Shown here: piece by piece, positions 43,435 to 50,991 of the stretch | Layout: each line of letters opens with the position of its first letter | Position numbering within the stretch: position 1 is the first letter of the stretch | Origin: JBCCGG01 sp039029395 | GTDB taxonomy: Bacteria > Pseudomonadota > Alphaproteobacteria > Kiloniellales > JAKSDN01 | NCBI GenBank assembly: GCA_039029395.1 | Contig: JBCCGG010000028.1 | Location: forward strand, 1 to 64,000 | Direction of reading: 5' to 3' | Length of the DNA: 64,000 nt | Translations under genes and position numbers: made by a program | Notes under the pieces: generated by a model | Told to the model about the DNA's origin: nothing | Database searches by the model: none | What the model saw: only the letters and a program-made list of their open reading frames with translations

Positions 43435-44409
43435 ATGAGCGAATTCAACCAAGCGATCTATGCCTGTCACTTGGATGGCGCCGGGGGCGGGCGCGAGATC
43501 GCGCCGCCGCCAAGCGACTTCGAGGCGCCGCCGCCGGGTTTCCTCTGGGTTCACCTGAACCGTGGCAATCCGGTGAGCCATGGCTGGCTCGAGAATGAAA
43601 GCGGGCTCGACTCCCTGGTTGTCGAGGCTTTGCTGGCCGAGGAGACCCGGCCGCGCTGCTCGCCCCACGGCGAGGGCCTTATCCTCAACCTACGGGGCAT
43701 CAACCTCAATCCCGGCGCCGAGCCCGAGGACATGGTCGCGGTTCGTTTGTGGATCGAGTCCACCAGGGTGATCTCCGTGCGCGGCCGGCGCATTATGGCG
43801 GTCGCCGACATGAAGCAGGATATCGATAGTGGGTACGGGCCGACCGATGTGGGCGGCTTCATCGCCGAGCTGGCCGACAAGCTGGTCGAGCGCATGGCCC
43901 CGGTGGTCACCCAGCTGGAGGACCGGGTGGACGATCTGGAGGACGAAGCGCTGCTAATCGAGCCCCAGGCCCTGCGCGCCCAGGTCAGCGACTTGCGCCG
44001 CCAGATCATCTTCCTGCGCCGTTACATTGCGCCCCAGCGCGAGGCGATCGGCCGGCTTTCGGCGCTCACGACCGCCTGGCTCGACCCGCGCGACCACCGC
44101 CAGCTGCACGAGATCTCCGAGCGCATCACCCACTACGTGGAGGATCTGGGCGTCGCCTGGGAGCGCATGGCCGTGATCCAGGACGAGGTCAACAGCCGCT
44201 TTGCCGAGCAGATCAATCGGGCCATGTACCTGCTCTCGATCGTCGCCTGCGTGTTCCTGCCACTGACTTTGCTGACCGGCCTGCTGGGTATCAACGTTGC
44301 CGGGATCCCCTGGGCCGAGAACCACTGGGCCTTCGCCGCGGTCTGCTTGCTGCTGTTCGTGCTCTGCGGCTTCGAGCTGTGGATCTTCAAGAAGCTGAAG
44401 TGGATCTAG
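43435..44409 (+). CDS. zntB: CorA-family divalent metal transporter, ZntB-like
   Basis: The 324-residue protein has a large cytosolic N-terminal domain, a long helix (about 150-240), and two C-terminal membrane helices. The selectivity loop is Gly285-Ile-Asn287, the GIN variant of the CorA GMN motif that marks the ZntB zinc branch. The start at 43435 follows AAGGAGGGGG. ZntB proteins move Zn2+, with uptake coupled to protons in the studied case. The metal is assigned by family resemblance. Confidence 0.88.
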   Translation: MSEFNQAIYACHLDGAGGGREIAPPPSDFEAPPPGFLWVHLNRGNPVSHGWLENESGLDSLVVEALLAEETRPRCSPHGEGLILNLRGINLNPGAEPEDMVAVRLWIESTRVISVRGRRIMAVADMKQDIDSGYGPTDVGGFIAELADKLVERMAPVVTQLEDRVDDLEDEALLIEPQALRAQVSDLRRQIIFLRRYIAPQREAIGRLSALTTAWLDPRDHRQLHEISERITHYVEDLGVAWERMAVIQDEVNSRFAEQINRAMYLLSIVACVFLPLTLLTGLLGINVAGIPWAENHWAFAAVCLLLFVLCGFELWIFKKLKWI

Positions 44410-44725
44410 GCGCGGAACGTGAGCGAAAAACGATTCGTTTCTGGTTGAGCAAGGTCAATAATATATAATTTAAGAGAGAATTACTTGTAACGGAGGCGTC
44501 AGAACGGCGATTCCGCGCTTGACCACGGCGATTCATCTCCCTAGTCTCTGCGCCACGGCAAGTTGACAGGGTAAGGCTTTAGAAAACGGAGGGCCACGCA
44601 CCCAGAGCACTGGGGCGGAAGGCCCTCCATTCTATTCCGGGTCCTGGTTGTCTTGCTGTGCTGGTCAGCGCCGGGCGTGGTCTGCTAGGCTCGCCGGCCC
44701 ATTCACCAGCAGGGCAGGCGGCGCC
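44410..44725. other. intergenic leader before metY with AT-rich promoter-like patch
   Basis: This 316-base gap precedes metY. A perfect TATAAT at 44464-44469 sits in an AT-rich patch (44455-44490), with TGGTTG at 44442-44447 as a weak -35 at 16 bases. If used, it makes a leader of about 250 bases that includes the hairpin at 44588-44628. I looked for SAM-II/SAM-V and SAH riboswitch signatures, expected for methionine genes here, and did not find a convincing match. Confidence 0.4.
44588..44628. terminator. hairpin upstream of metY, terminator or attenuator
   Basis: GGAGGGCC (44588-44595) pairs with GGCCCTCC (44621-44628); inside, CCCA pairs with TGGG. On the plus strand it is followed by the mixed tract ATTCTATT; on the minus strand by GTTTTCT. 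It could end the zntB transcript or act as an attenuator of metY. It lacks a clean T run. Confidence 0.45.
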
Positions 44726-46021
44726 ATGGCCGATCCCAAGTTCCTCAAGTTCGACACCCTCTCCTTGCACGCCGGCCAGCGGCCCGATCCGGCGACCGGC
44801 GCGCGCGCGGTGCCGATCTATCAGACCACCTCCTACGTCTTCGACGACAGCGAGCACGCCGCCGCGCTGTTCAATCTGGAGCGTGCCGGGCACATCTATT
44901 CCCGGATCTCCAACCCGACCGTGGCGGTGCTCGAGGAGCGGGTCGCGGCGCTCGAAACCGGGGTCGGCGCGGTCGCGACCGCCTCGGGCCACGCCGCCAT
45001 GTTTCTGGCGATCGCCTCGCTCATGGACCAGGGCGCCCACATCGTTGCCTCTGCGTCGCTCTACGGCGGCAGCATTAACCTGCTGACCCATACCCTGCCG
45101 CGCTTTGGCATCACCGCGACCTTCGTCAAGCCCCGGGATCTCAAAGGCTTTCGCAAGGCGATCCGGCCGGAGACCCAGCTGATCCATGCCGAGGTGCTGG
45201 GCAATCCAGGCCTCGAGGTGCTCGACATGCCGGCCTTGGCCGAGATCGCCCACCGCAAGAAGATCCCCCTGATGATAGATTCCACCTTCGCCACGCCCTA
45301 CCTCTGCCGGCCGGTCGAGCATGGCTGCGATATCGTGGTGCATTCGGCGACCAAGTGGCTGGGCGGCCACGGCGTGGCCCTGGGTGGCGTCATGGTCGAC
45401 AGCGGTCGCTTCGACTGGGAGGCCAGCGGCAAGTTCCCGACCCTGACCGAGCCCTACGCCGGCTACCACGGCATCGACTTTTCCGAGGAGTTCGGCCCCC
45501 AGGCCCTGGTCATGCGGGCGCGCGCGGAAGGTTTGCGCGACTTTGGGGCGGCCATGAGCCCGGCCAACGCCTTCCACATCCTCCAGGGCATCGAGACCCT
45601 GCCGCTCCGCATGGCGCGCCACATGGACAACACCCACCGGGTGCTGGAGTTCCTGCAGGGCCACGAGGCGGTCGCCTGGGTGCTCCACCCGGACCTGCCG
45701 AGCCATCCGGACCACGACCTCGCCAAGCGCCTGCTGCCCAAGGGCTCGGGCTCGATCGTCAGCTTCGGCTGCAAGGGCGGGCGGGCCGCCGGCAGCAAGT
45801 TCATCGAGGCCTGTCAGCTGGCCTCCCATCTGGCCAACGTGGGTGACGCCAAGACCTTGGTGCTGCACCCGGCGAGCACGACCCACCAGCAGATGAGCGC
45901 CGCGGAGCTGAAACGCGCCGGTGTTGGCGAGGACATGATCCGCCTGTCGGTCGGGCTCGAGGACCCGGACGATATCATCGCCGACCTGCGCCAGGCCCTG
46001 CGCGCCTCCCAGAAGGCCTGA
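44726..46021 (+). CDS. metY: O-acetylhomoserine sulfhydrylase-like PLP enzyme
   Basis: The 431-residue enzyme belongs to the Cys/Met-metabolism PLP family. The N-terminus (TLSLHAGQRPDPATGARAVP, QTTSYVF) and length fit O-acetylhomoserine sulfhydrylase, which joins sulfide to O-acetylhomoserine to give homocysteine. The Schiff-base lysine is Lys210 in SATKWLGGHG. Gamma-synthases are usually shorter (about 380-400 residues). No metX lies beside it. An alpha/beta hydrolase follows after 9 bases and a thioesterase overlaps that, so all three form an operon whose common theme is unclear. Confidence 0.88.
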   Translation: MADPKFLKFDTLSLHAGQRPDPATGARAVPIYQTTSYVFDDSEHAAALFNLERAGHIYSRISNPTVAVLEERVAALETGVGAVATASGHAAMFLAIASLMDQGAHIVASASLYGGSINLLTHTLPRFGITATFVKPRDLKGFRKAIRPETQLIHAEVLGNPGLEVLDMPALAEIAHRKKIPLMIDSTFATPYLCRPVEHGCDIVVHSATKWLGGHGVALGGVMVDSGRFDWEASGKFPTLTEPYAGYHGIDFSEEFGPQALVMRARAEGLRDFGAAMSPANAFHILQGIETLPLRMARHMDNTHRVLEFLQGHEAVAWVLHPDLPSHPDHDLAKRLLPKGSGSIVSFGCKGGRAAGSKFIEACQLASHLANVGDAKTLVLHPASTTHQQMSAAELKRAGVGEDMIRLSVGLEDPDDIIADLRQALRASQKA

Positions 46022-46030
46022 GCTGGCAAA

Positions 46031-46819
46031 ATGGAGATTACGGTCAAGCGCAAGACGGTCTTCGCCGCGACCGGCGGACGGCCTTTCGACCCGGCCCTCC
46101 CGGCGGTCGTGTTCCTGCATGGCGCCGGCCTGGACCACACGGTGTGGGCCCTGCAGACCCGCTACTTCGCCTATCGCAACCGCAGCGTTCTGGCGCTCGA
46201 CCTGCCGGGCCACGGCAAATCCAAAGGCCCGGCGCTGAAATCGGTGCCGGCGATCGCCGATTGGGTGATCGCCGTGCTCGACGCCCTCGGGGTCGAGCGG
46301 GCCGCCTTGGTCGGCCATTCCATGGGCGCCTTGGCCGCCTTGGATGCCGCCGGTCGCCACGGTGCGCGGGTCAGCCATTTGGCCCTGCTCGGCGTCGCGG
46401 GGGCCATGCCGGTGCACCCGGATCTGCTGGCCTCGGCCAAGGCCGACGATCATCTGGCCTTCGACCTGGTGACCTCCTGGGGCCACGGGCCGGTCGGCCA
46501 TCTGGGCGGCAACCGGGCGCCGGGACTGTGGATCATGGGCGGCGGCGAGCGCCTGCTCGAGCGCGCCCGGCCCGGCGTGCTGTACCACGACCTGGCCGCG
46601 TGCAATGCCTATAAGAACGCGCCGGGCTTGGCGCCGGAGATTGCCGCACCTTGCCTTTTGGTGCTCGGTGCCGACGACCGCATGACCCCGGCCAAGGCAG
46701 GGCAGAAGCTGGCGGCCATGATTCCAGGCGCCCGGGTTGAGCTGCTCGCCGGCTGCGGTCACATGATGATGACCGAGAAGCCCGATCTGACCCTGGACGC
46801 GCTAAAGGGCTTTTTGTGA
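46031..46819 (+). CDS. alpha/beta-hydrolase
   Basis: The 262-residue protein shows the alpha/beta-hydrolase core: the oxyanion HGAG near residue 30, nucleophile Ser97 in GHSMGA, Asp in LVLGADDRMTP and the catalytic His in GCGHMMM near the end. It starts 9 bases after metY and its stop overlaps the thioesterase start by 4 bases (GTGA). MetX homoserine acetyltransferase also has this fold but is much longer and has a different nucleophile motif, so this is not MetX. An esterase or thioesterase-type role is likely; the substrate is unknown. Confidence 0.9.
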   Translation: MEITVKRKTVFAATGGRPFDPALPAVVFLHGAGLDHTVWALQTRYFAYRNRSVLALDLPGHGKSKGPALKSVPAIADWVIAVLDALGVERAALVGHSMGALAALDAAGRHGARVSHLALLGVAGAMPVHPDLLASAKADDHLAFDLVTSWGHGPVGHLGGNRAPGLWIMGGGERLLERARPGVLYHDLAACNAYKNAPGLAPEIAAPCLLVLGADDRMTPAKAGQKLAAMIPGARVELLAGCGHMMMTEKPDLTLDALKGFL

Positions 46820-47253
46820 GCAAAGAGACCAGCCGGCGGGCCGACTACCCCCACCACCTGGCGATCCCGACCCGTTGGATGGACAACGACATCTACGGCC
46901 ACGTCAACAACGTGGTCTACTATTCCTACTTCGACACGGTGATCAACGACTACCTGATCCGCGAGGGCGGGCTCGATATACAGGGCGGGGAGGTGATCGG
47001 GGTCTGCGCCGAATCCCACTGCAATTTCTTCGGATCGCTTGCCTTCCCCGAGGTGGTCGAGGCGGGCCTTCGGGTTGGTCACTTGGGCCGCCGCGCGGTG
47101 CGCTACGAGATCGGCCTCTTTTCCGAGGGCCGTGAGGAGGCCGCCGCCGAGGGCCATTTCGTCCACGTCTTCGTGACCCGCGCCGACATGTCGCCGACCC
47201 CAATACCCGAAAAGATTCGGGCGGCATTGGCGCGCTTGGCCGCAACGCCGTAA
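46816..47253 (+). CDS. 4-hydroxybenzoyl-CoA-type hot-dog thioesterase
   Basis: The 145-residue protein has the single hot-dog domain of acyl-CoA thioesterases, with the active-site segment WMDNDIYGHVNN, where Asp lies in the position of the 4HBT catalytic aspartate. It starts with GTG overlapping the hydrolase stop. It may release acyl or aroyl groups from CoA. Its partner role with the hydrolase and MetY is unknown. Confidence 0.9.
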   Translation: MSKETSRRADYPHHLAIPTRWMDNDIYGHVNNVVYYSYFDTVINDYLIREGGLDIQGGEVIGVCAESHCNFFGSLAFPEVVEAGLRVGHLGRRAVRYEIGLFSEGREEAAAEGHFVHVFVTRADMSPTPIPEKIRAALARLAATP

Positions 47254-47352
47254 CCCCACGTTGTTTTTCTGATCGAAATGCGCTAGCGTTATACCATTAT
47301 GAGTGTTTGATTCGCGCATTTGTTCGGCTTATGGCGAGGAGGGCGAGCTCGA

Positions 47353-48894
47353 ATGATCAAGCGGTACGCCATTTCGCTCACGCTCGCCTGTTCCCTCTAC
47401 GGCTCCTTGAGCGCTTGTGTGGCACCACAGAGCACGCCGCCGAAGGTCAGCGACGCCGCGGCGCTTGAAGAGACCGAAAAGCAGAAGGAGTGGGTCGTCC
47501 GGCGCCTGATGCGCGATAACATCCGCATTTACACAGTCGGCGCGCCGATCCTCACCGCCAGCGCGCCGCTTTGCGAGGAGGTGGTGCGGCCGCACTTTGG
47601 CTTTCTCGCCTTGAACATGGACGACTTCGGGCTGCCCTTAAGGGCGGCGGCCGGGCGCACCCATGGCTTGGGCCATCGGCTCCAGATCGTGGCCGTGGCG
47701 CCGGGCTCGCCGGCTGCCCGGGCAGGCCTTTTACCGGGCGACCAGTTGATCGAAGTTGCCGGGGTCAAGGTGCAAAGCGGCAAGGGCGCGCGCGAGCGCC
47801 TCAAGGAGGATCTCGGCGGTGTACTGGCGACCGGCGCGCCGCTTGACTTCCAGGTGCTGCGCGGTGAGCGCTTCGTAACCACCGAGATCACGCCGACCAT
47901 GCAATGCGACTACGGGCTCAAGCTGATCAACGAAGACGACGTGAACGCCTATGCTGATGGTGAAACCATCATTCTGACCACGGGCATGATGCGTTTCGCC
48001 ACCAGCGATCAGCATTTGGCTGTGATCATCGGCCACGAGCTGGCCCACAACGCCCTCGAGCATCGGGACGCCAAGGAGCAGAACCAAACCGCCGGACGGG
48101 TCGGCGGCCTACTGTTCGACGTGCTGGCCGCTGTCTTCGGGGTCTACACGGGCGGCGCCTTTTCCGATGCCGGCGCCAGTGCGGGCGCCCAGGCTTACAG
48201 CGTCGATTTCGAGCGCGAGGCCGACTATGTCGGCCTCTACATGATGGCGCTCGCCGGTTATCCCCTGGAAGGATCGGCAGATTTTTGGCGCATGATGGCG
48301 GCCGACAGCCCTGGATCGATCTACATCAGCACGACCCATCCGACCACGCCCGAACGGGCGGCGGCGATCGAGAGCTACATCGCCGAGATCCGCCGCAAGC
48401 AAGCGCAAAACATCGCGCTTGTGCCAGAAGGCATCGAGATCGCGGAACCGGACACGGCCGTAGCGGCGGCGCCAGTCGCGCTATCGGGGCCCTCTACCCC
48501 GGCGCTTGCTCTCGACGCCGATTCCGAGCCAAAGGTAGAAGCCATTGCGGCGGTCAGATCGCCGCAGAGCGGGCGATGGATTGGCGAGGGTGCGCGCGAC
48601 ACCTGTGGGCTGCCCTGGGCGATGGATCTGCGCTTTGACCGAGGCCGTTTGTCCGGCCAGTTCCAGCGGGGCGAGACGCTCTACGACGTGCATGGCCAGG
48701 CCGACCACAAGGGCCGCTTGACCAACGCGCGGGCCGGCAAGAACAAGCTCTACAGCAACGTCCCGGGCCCGCGCTTCATAGACGTCTTGATCGATATGAA
48801 GAGCGATCGCATGGAAGGCAGCTTCTCGGTCGACGATGCCGGTCACCTTTACTGCCGCACCGCCTTCACGCTCGACCAATGGGCCCAGCCCTAG
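47353..48894 (+). CDS. M48-family metalloprotease lipoprotein with PDZ domain
   Basis: The 513-residue protein has a lipoprotein signal with lipobox LSAC near residue 22. A PDZ-like segment (LQIVAVAPGSPAARAGLLPGDQLIEV, about 108-170) precedes the zinc site His228-Glu-Leu-Ala-His232 and the third-ligand FEREAD. A Pro/Ala linker and a C-terminal domain of about 120 residues follow. It resembles BepA/LoiP-type proteases that control outer-membrane assembly. The ATG at 47353 follows GAGGAGGG. The C-terminal domain (SGRWIGEGARDTCGLPWAM) is unfamiliar to me. It ends 8 bases from the convergent TPM protein. Confidence 0.9.
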   Translation: MIKRYAISLTLACSLYGSLSACVAPQSTPPKVSDAAALEETEKQKEWVVRRLMRDNIRIYTVGAPILTASAPLCEEVVRPHFGFLALNMDDFGLPLRAAAGRTHGLGHRLQIVAVAPGSPAARAGLLPGDQLIEVAGVKVQSGKGARERLKEDLGGVLATGAPLDFQVLRGERFVTTEITPTMQCDYGLKLINEDDVNAYADGETIILTTGMMRFATSDQHLAVIIGHELAHNALEHRDAKEQNQTAGRVGGLLFDVLAAVFGVYTGGAFSDAGASAGAQAYSVDFEREADYVGLYMMALAGYPLEGSADFWRMMAADSPGSIYISTTHPTTPERAAAIESYIAEIRRKQAQNIALVPEGIEIAEPDTAVAAAPVALSGPSTPALALDADSEPKVEAIAAVRSPQSGRWIGEGARDTCGLPWAMDLRFDRGRLSGQFQRGETLYDVHGQADHKGRLTNARAGKNKLYSNVPGPRFIDVLIDMKSDRMEGSFSVDDAGHLYCRTAFTLDQWAQP

Positions 48895-48901
48895 CGAATT
48901 C

Positions 48902-49627
48902 TCACCATTTGCCCGAGGCGCCGCCGCCGCCAAATCTGCCGCTACGGGAGCGGCCGCGGCGGCTGCGGCGGTGGTGCCGGTCACTGTCCCACCAGCCGTC
49001 TTCGCCGCCGCCACTGTGCCTGCGGAAAAAAATGGCGAAGACAACAACGAGCATGATCAGCCCGACAAAGACCGGCGTCAGCTTGCTCAACGGCCCGCCG
49101 CTCGAGGTATCGCTCGGCGCGTAGGTGCCGGAGAGCGCCGCCAGGATCCCGTCGGTGCCCTGGATGATGCCGCGCGAAAAGTCGCCCCGCTTGAAGGTGG
49201 GCAGGATCTCAGCCGAAATGATCGACTGAGCGAGCTTGTCGGTGAGCTGGCGCTCGAGACCTCGGCCGACCGCGATGCGCACCTCCCGCTCGTGGGGTGC
49301 GACGATCAAGAGCACGCCGTTGTTTCGGCCCGATTGGCCGATGCCCCAGCGGTTGCCCAGGCGTCGGCCATAGTCGGCGATCTCCTCGCCATGCAGAGAG
49401 GTAAGGGTGACCACCACGACTTGGTTCGTGGTCTGGGACTCGTACTGCCCGAGCTGGCGGGCCAAACTGGCCTTCTGCTCGCTATCGAGCAGCCCGGCTT
49501 GATCGACGACCCGTCCGATCAGCTCCGGATAGCTTGCCGCGCCCAACGCCAGGCCGGCCGGCAGCAAGAGCACGAGAACGGCGAACAAGGCCGCGAGGCG
49601 GCGGCAATCGGTCCTTCGGATTAGCAT
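48902..49627 (-). CDS. TPM-domain (YgcG-like) membrane-anchored protein
   Basis: The 241-residue protein has an N-terminal signal (about 1-30), a TPM domain (about 30-165, with GRVVDQAGLLD, TNQVVVVTL, GRNNGVLLIVAPHEREVRI and GRGLERQLTD), one membrane helix (about 185-205) and a C-terminal tail rich in Arg, Ser and Gly ending SGRFGGGGASGKW. TPM proteins often work with the membrane protein LemA, which is not seen here. It is likely anchored with the TPM domain in the periplasm. Confidence 0.92.
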   Translation of the reverse strand: MLIRRTDCRRLAALFAVLVLLLPAGLALGAASYPELIGRVVDQAGLLDSEQKASLARQLGQYESQTTNQVVVVTLTSLHGEEIADYGRRLGNRWGIGQSGRNNGVLLIVAPHEREVRIAVGRGLERQLTDKLAQSIISAEILPTFKRGDFSRGIIQGTDGILAALSGTYAPSDTSSGGPLSKLTPVFVGLIMLVVVFAIFFRRHSGGGEDGWWDSDRHHRRSRRGRSRSGRFGGGGASGKW

Positions 49628-49784
49628 CGTACCCTCCTGGTCGGATGGCGAGAATACGATCCATGATATAAAATATCTCTAAGCTTACGCTATCAAAAGG
49701 CGAGGGCGGATTTTGATGGTGGGGACGATTGATGAAGTGTTCAGGGAAATTAACCTATAACCGTGTCATGCGGGCACCCCTCAG

Positions 49785-49826
49785 AAAATAAAAAACCGGC
49801 CGGGGGAGAGGCTGTCCCCGGCCGGT
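49785..49826 (-). terminator. rho-independent terminator of hsp20
   Basis: On the minus strand, a perfect 11-bp stem (arms at 49816-49826 and 49795-49805, ACCGGCCGGGG) is followed by a T-rich tract (complement of 49785-49794). It ends the hsp20 transcript about 75 bases after the stop. The rest of the 274-base gap 49628-49901 shows nothing else clear. Confidence 0.88.
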
Positions 49827-49901
49827 CGGTTATGCTGGCTCCCGGTGAGAGGCTAAATCCCGGGAGACCAAGGGTCTTGTCAGGAGGTTACCGTCTTCGC
49901 C

Positions 49902-50378
49902 TTAGGCGGCGACGTTCTCGAGCACCTTGGGCTTGCCCGCGGCGGAGCCGATCTTGATGGTCCGCGGCTTGGCGGCCTCGGGCACCTCGCGCGCCAGCTC
50001 GATCGAGAGCAGGCCGTTCTCCAGGCCGGCGCCGGTCACCTTGATGTGCTCGGCGAGCTCGAAGCGGCGCTCGAAGGCGCGGGTCGCGATGCCGCGATGG
50101 AGGTACTTGACCGCGGTCTCGGTCTCGCCGTCCTCGGCCTTCGCCTTGGCGGCCTTCACGACCAGGCTGTTCTCCTTCACGGTCACATCCAGGTCGTCCT
50201 CGCCGAAGCCGGCGACCGCCATGGTGATCCGGTAGGTGTCGTCACCGGTCTTCTCGATGTTGTAGGGCGGGTAGCTCGTGGCGCTTTCGTCCAGGCGAGA
50301 GGTCGCGTCGAGCAAATTCATCATACGGTCGAAGCCGACCGTGGCACGCATAAGGGGAGTCACGTCGATGTTGCGCAT
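49902..50378 (-). CDS. ibpA: small heat-shock protein, IbpA/Hsp20 family
   Basis: The 158-residue chaperone has the IbpA-type N-terminus (MRNIDVTPLMRATVGFDRMMNLLD), an alpha-crystallin domain (PPYNIEKTGDDTYRITMAVAGF to GLLSIELAREVPE), and a short tail. It holds unfolding proteins during heat stress for later refolding by DnaK/ClpB. Two ATGs are open, at 50384 and 50378; the second has the better 9-base spacing from AAAGGAG, while the first lies inside a hairpin. Upstream are a sigma-32-like promoter and a ROSE-type thermometer, so control is both transcriptional and translational. Confidence 0.95.
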   Translation of the reverse strand: MRNIDVTPLMRATVGFDRMMNLLDATSRLDESATSYPPYNIEKTGDDTYRITMAVAGFGEDDLDVTVKENSLVVKAAKAKAEDGETETAVKYLHRGIATRAFERRFELAEHIKVTGAGLENGLLSIELAREVPEAAKPRTIKIGSAAGKPKVLENVAA

Positions 50379-50441
50379 AGCCATATTCTCCTTTGAGCAA
50401 CATGGTTTACTTACCGGGCCCACCACCATGGTCTGACCCGT
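50379..50441 (-). promoter_or_regulatory. ROSE-type RNA thermometer in the hsp20 leader
   Basis: On the minus strand, CAUGUU-G-CUC (50404-50395) pairs with GAGAAUAUG (50390-50382) around an AAAG loop, leaving one bulged G at 50398. The stem buries part of the AAAGGAG ribosome-binding site and the first AUG (50384-50382). The UUGCU segment with a bulged G opposite the ribosome-binding site is the mark of ROSE elements. A second hairpin (50413-50418 with 50436-50441) lies upstream. Confidence 0.82.
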
Positions 50442-50509
50442 CTATGCCGGTCGCTGATGTCTAGGGACCCTATCCAGGAGGCATCCCGCCGCGACCAGTT
50501 CGACTATTG

Positions 50510-50538
50510 ATATAGGGCGCAGCACTTGCTGCTTCAAG
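50510..50538 (-). promoter_or_regulatory. sigma-32 (RpoH) heat-shock promoter of hsp20
   Basis: On the minus strand, CTTGAAG (50538-50532) and CCCTATAT (50517-50510) are 14 bases apart, close to the RpoH consensus CTTGAAA-N(11-16)-CCCATNT. Transcription would start near 50503, giving a leader of about 125 bases that contains the thermometer. Confidence 0.75.
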
Positions 50539-50599
50539 AGCTCCCGGCGAAATATTAAGATCTTGAAATGGTTAAGAGAATTGGAGGATAGCCGGCAGC

Positions 50600-50626
50600 A
50601 AAAAGGGCATCCCGCGGGGGATGCCC
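50600..50626 (-). terminator. rho-independent terminator of rpmE
   Basis: On the minus strand, a perfect 9-bp stem (GGGCATCCC/GGGATGCCC; 50618-50626 and 50605-50613) with a 4-base loop is followed by five T residues (complement of 50600-50604). It lies about 32 bases after the rpmE stop. Confidence 0.93.
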
Positions 50627-50657
50627 TTGAGCATCTTCGGCGCTGGGCGGCGAAGGA

Positions 50658-50882
50658 TTACTCCTTCATGCCGATGCCCTGGAACCGCTTCTTGAACTTG
50701 GCCAGCTGACCGGCCGTGTCGATCAGACGGTGCACGCCGGTCCAGGCCGGGTGGGTCTTGGGGTCGATGTCCAGGCGCAGGGTCTCGCCGGCGGACCCAT
50801 AGGTCGAGCGGGTCTTGAACTCCGTGCCGTCGGTCATCTGCACGGTGATCTCGTGGTAGTCGGGATGAATATCTTTCTTCAT
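50658..50882 (-). CDS. rpmE: 50S ribosomal protein L31
   Basis: The 74-residue protein matches bacterial L31 (MKKDIHPDYHEI at the start, LRLDIDPKTHPAWTG in the middle, FKKRF near the end). The Cys residues of the zinc-binding L31 form are absent, so this is the zinc-free (C-) type. L31 helps link the two ribosomal subunits. It is a single-gene unit with its own terminator and is divergent from the ABC exporter gene. Confidence 0.96.
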   Translation of the reverse strand: MKKDIHPDYHEITVQMTDGTEFKTRSTYGSAGETLRLDIDPKTHPAWTGVHRLIDTAGQLAKFKKRFQGIGMKE

Positions 50883-50991
50883 GGCTCTAGCTCCTTGGCG
50901 CGGCGCGGTTCATAGCCCAGCCGCGCTGGTCGCGCAAGTGTCATCGTTCACCCCAGTTGTCGCTCCGCGACCTTTCCTATATGGGAAGGTC

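Noticed and set aside
44410..44725. SAM-II or SAH riboswitch before metY
   Set aside because: The conserved core strings of those aptamers were not found on the plus strand.
46031..46819. MetX homoserine O-acetyltransferase
   Set aside because: Same fold and beside metY, but only 262 residues with a GHSMG nucleophile, whereas MetX is about 370 residues with a different motif.
50551..50557. A CTTGAAA heat-shock -35 like string on the plus strand
   Set aside because: No matching -10 at proper spacing and no plus-strand gene that it could serve before the rpmE terminator.
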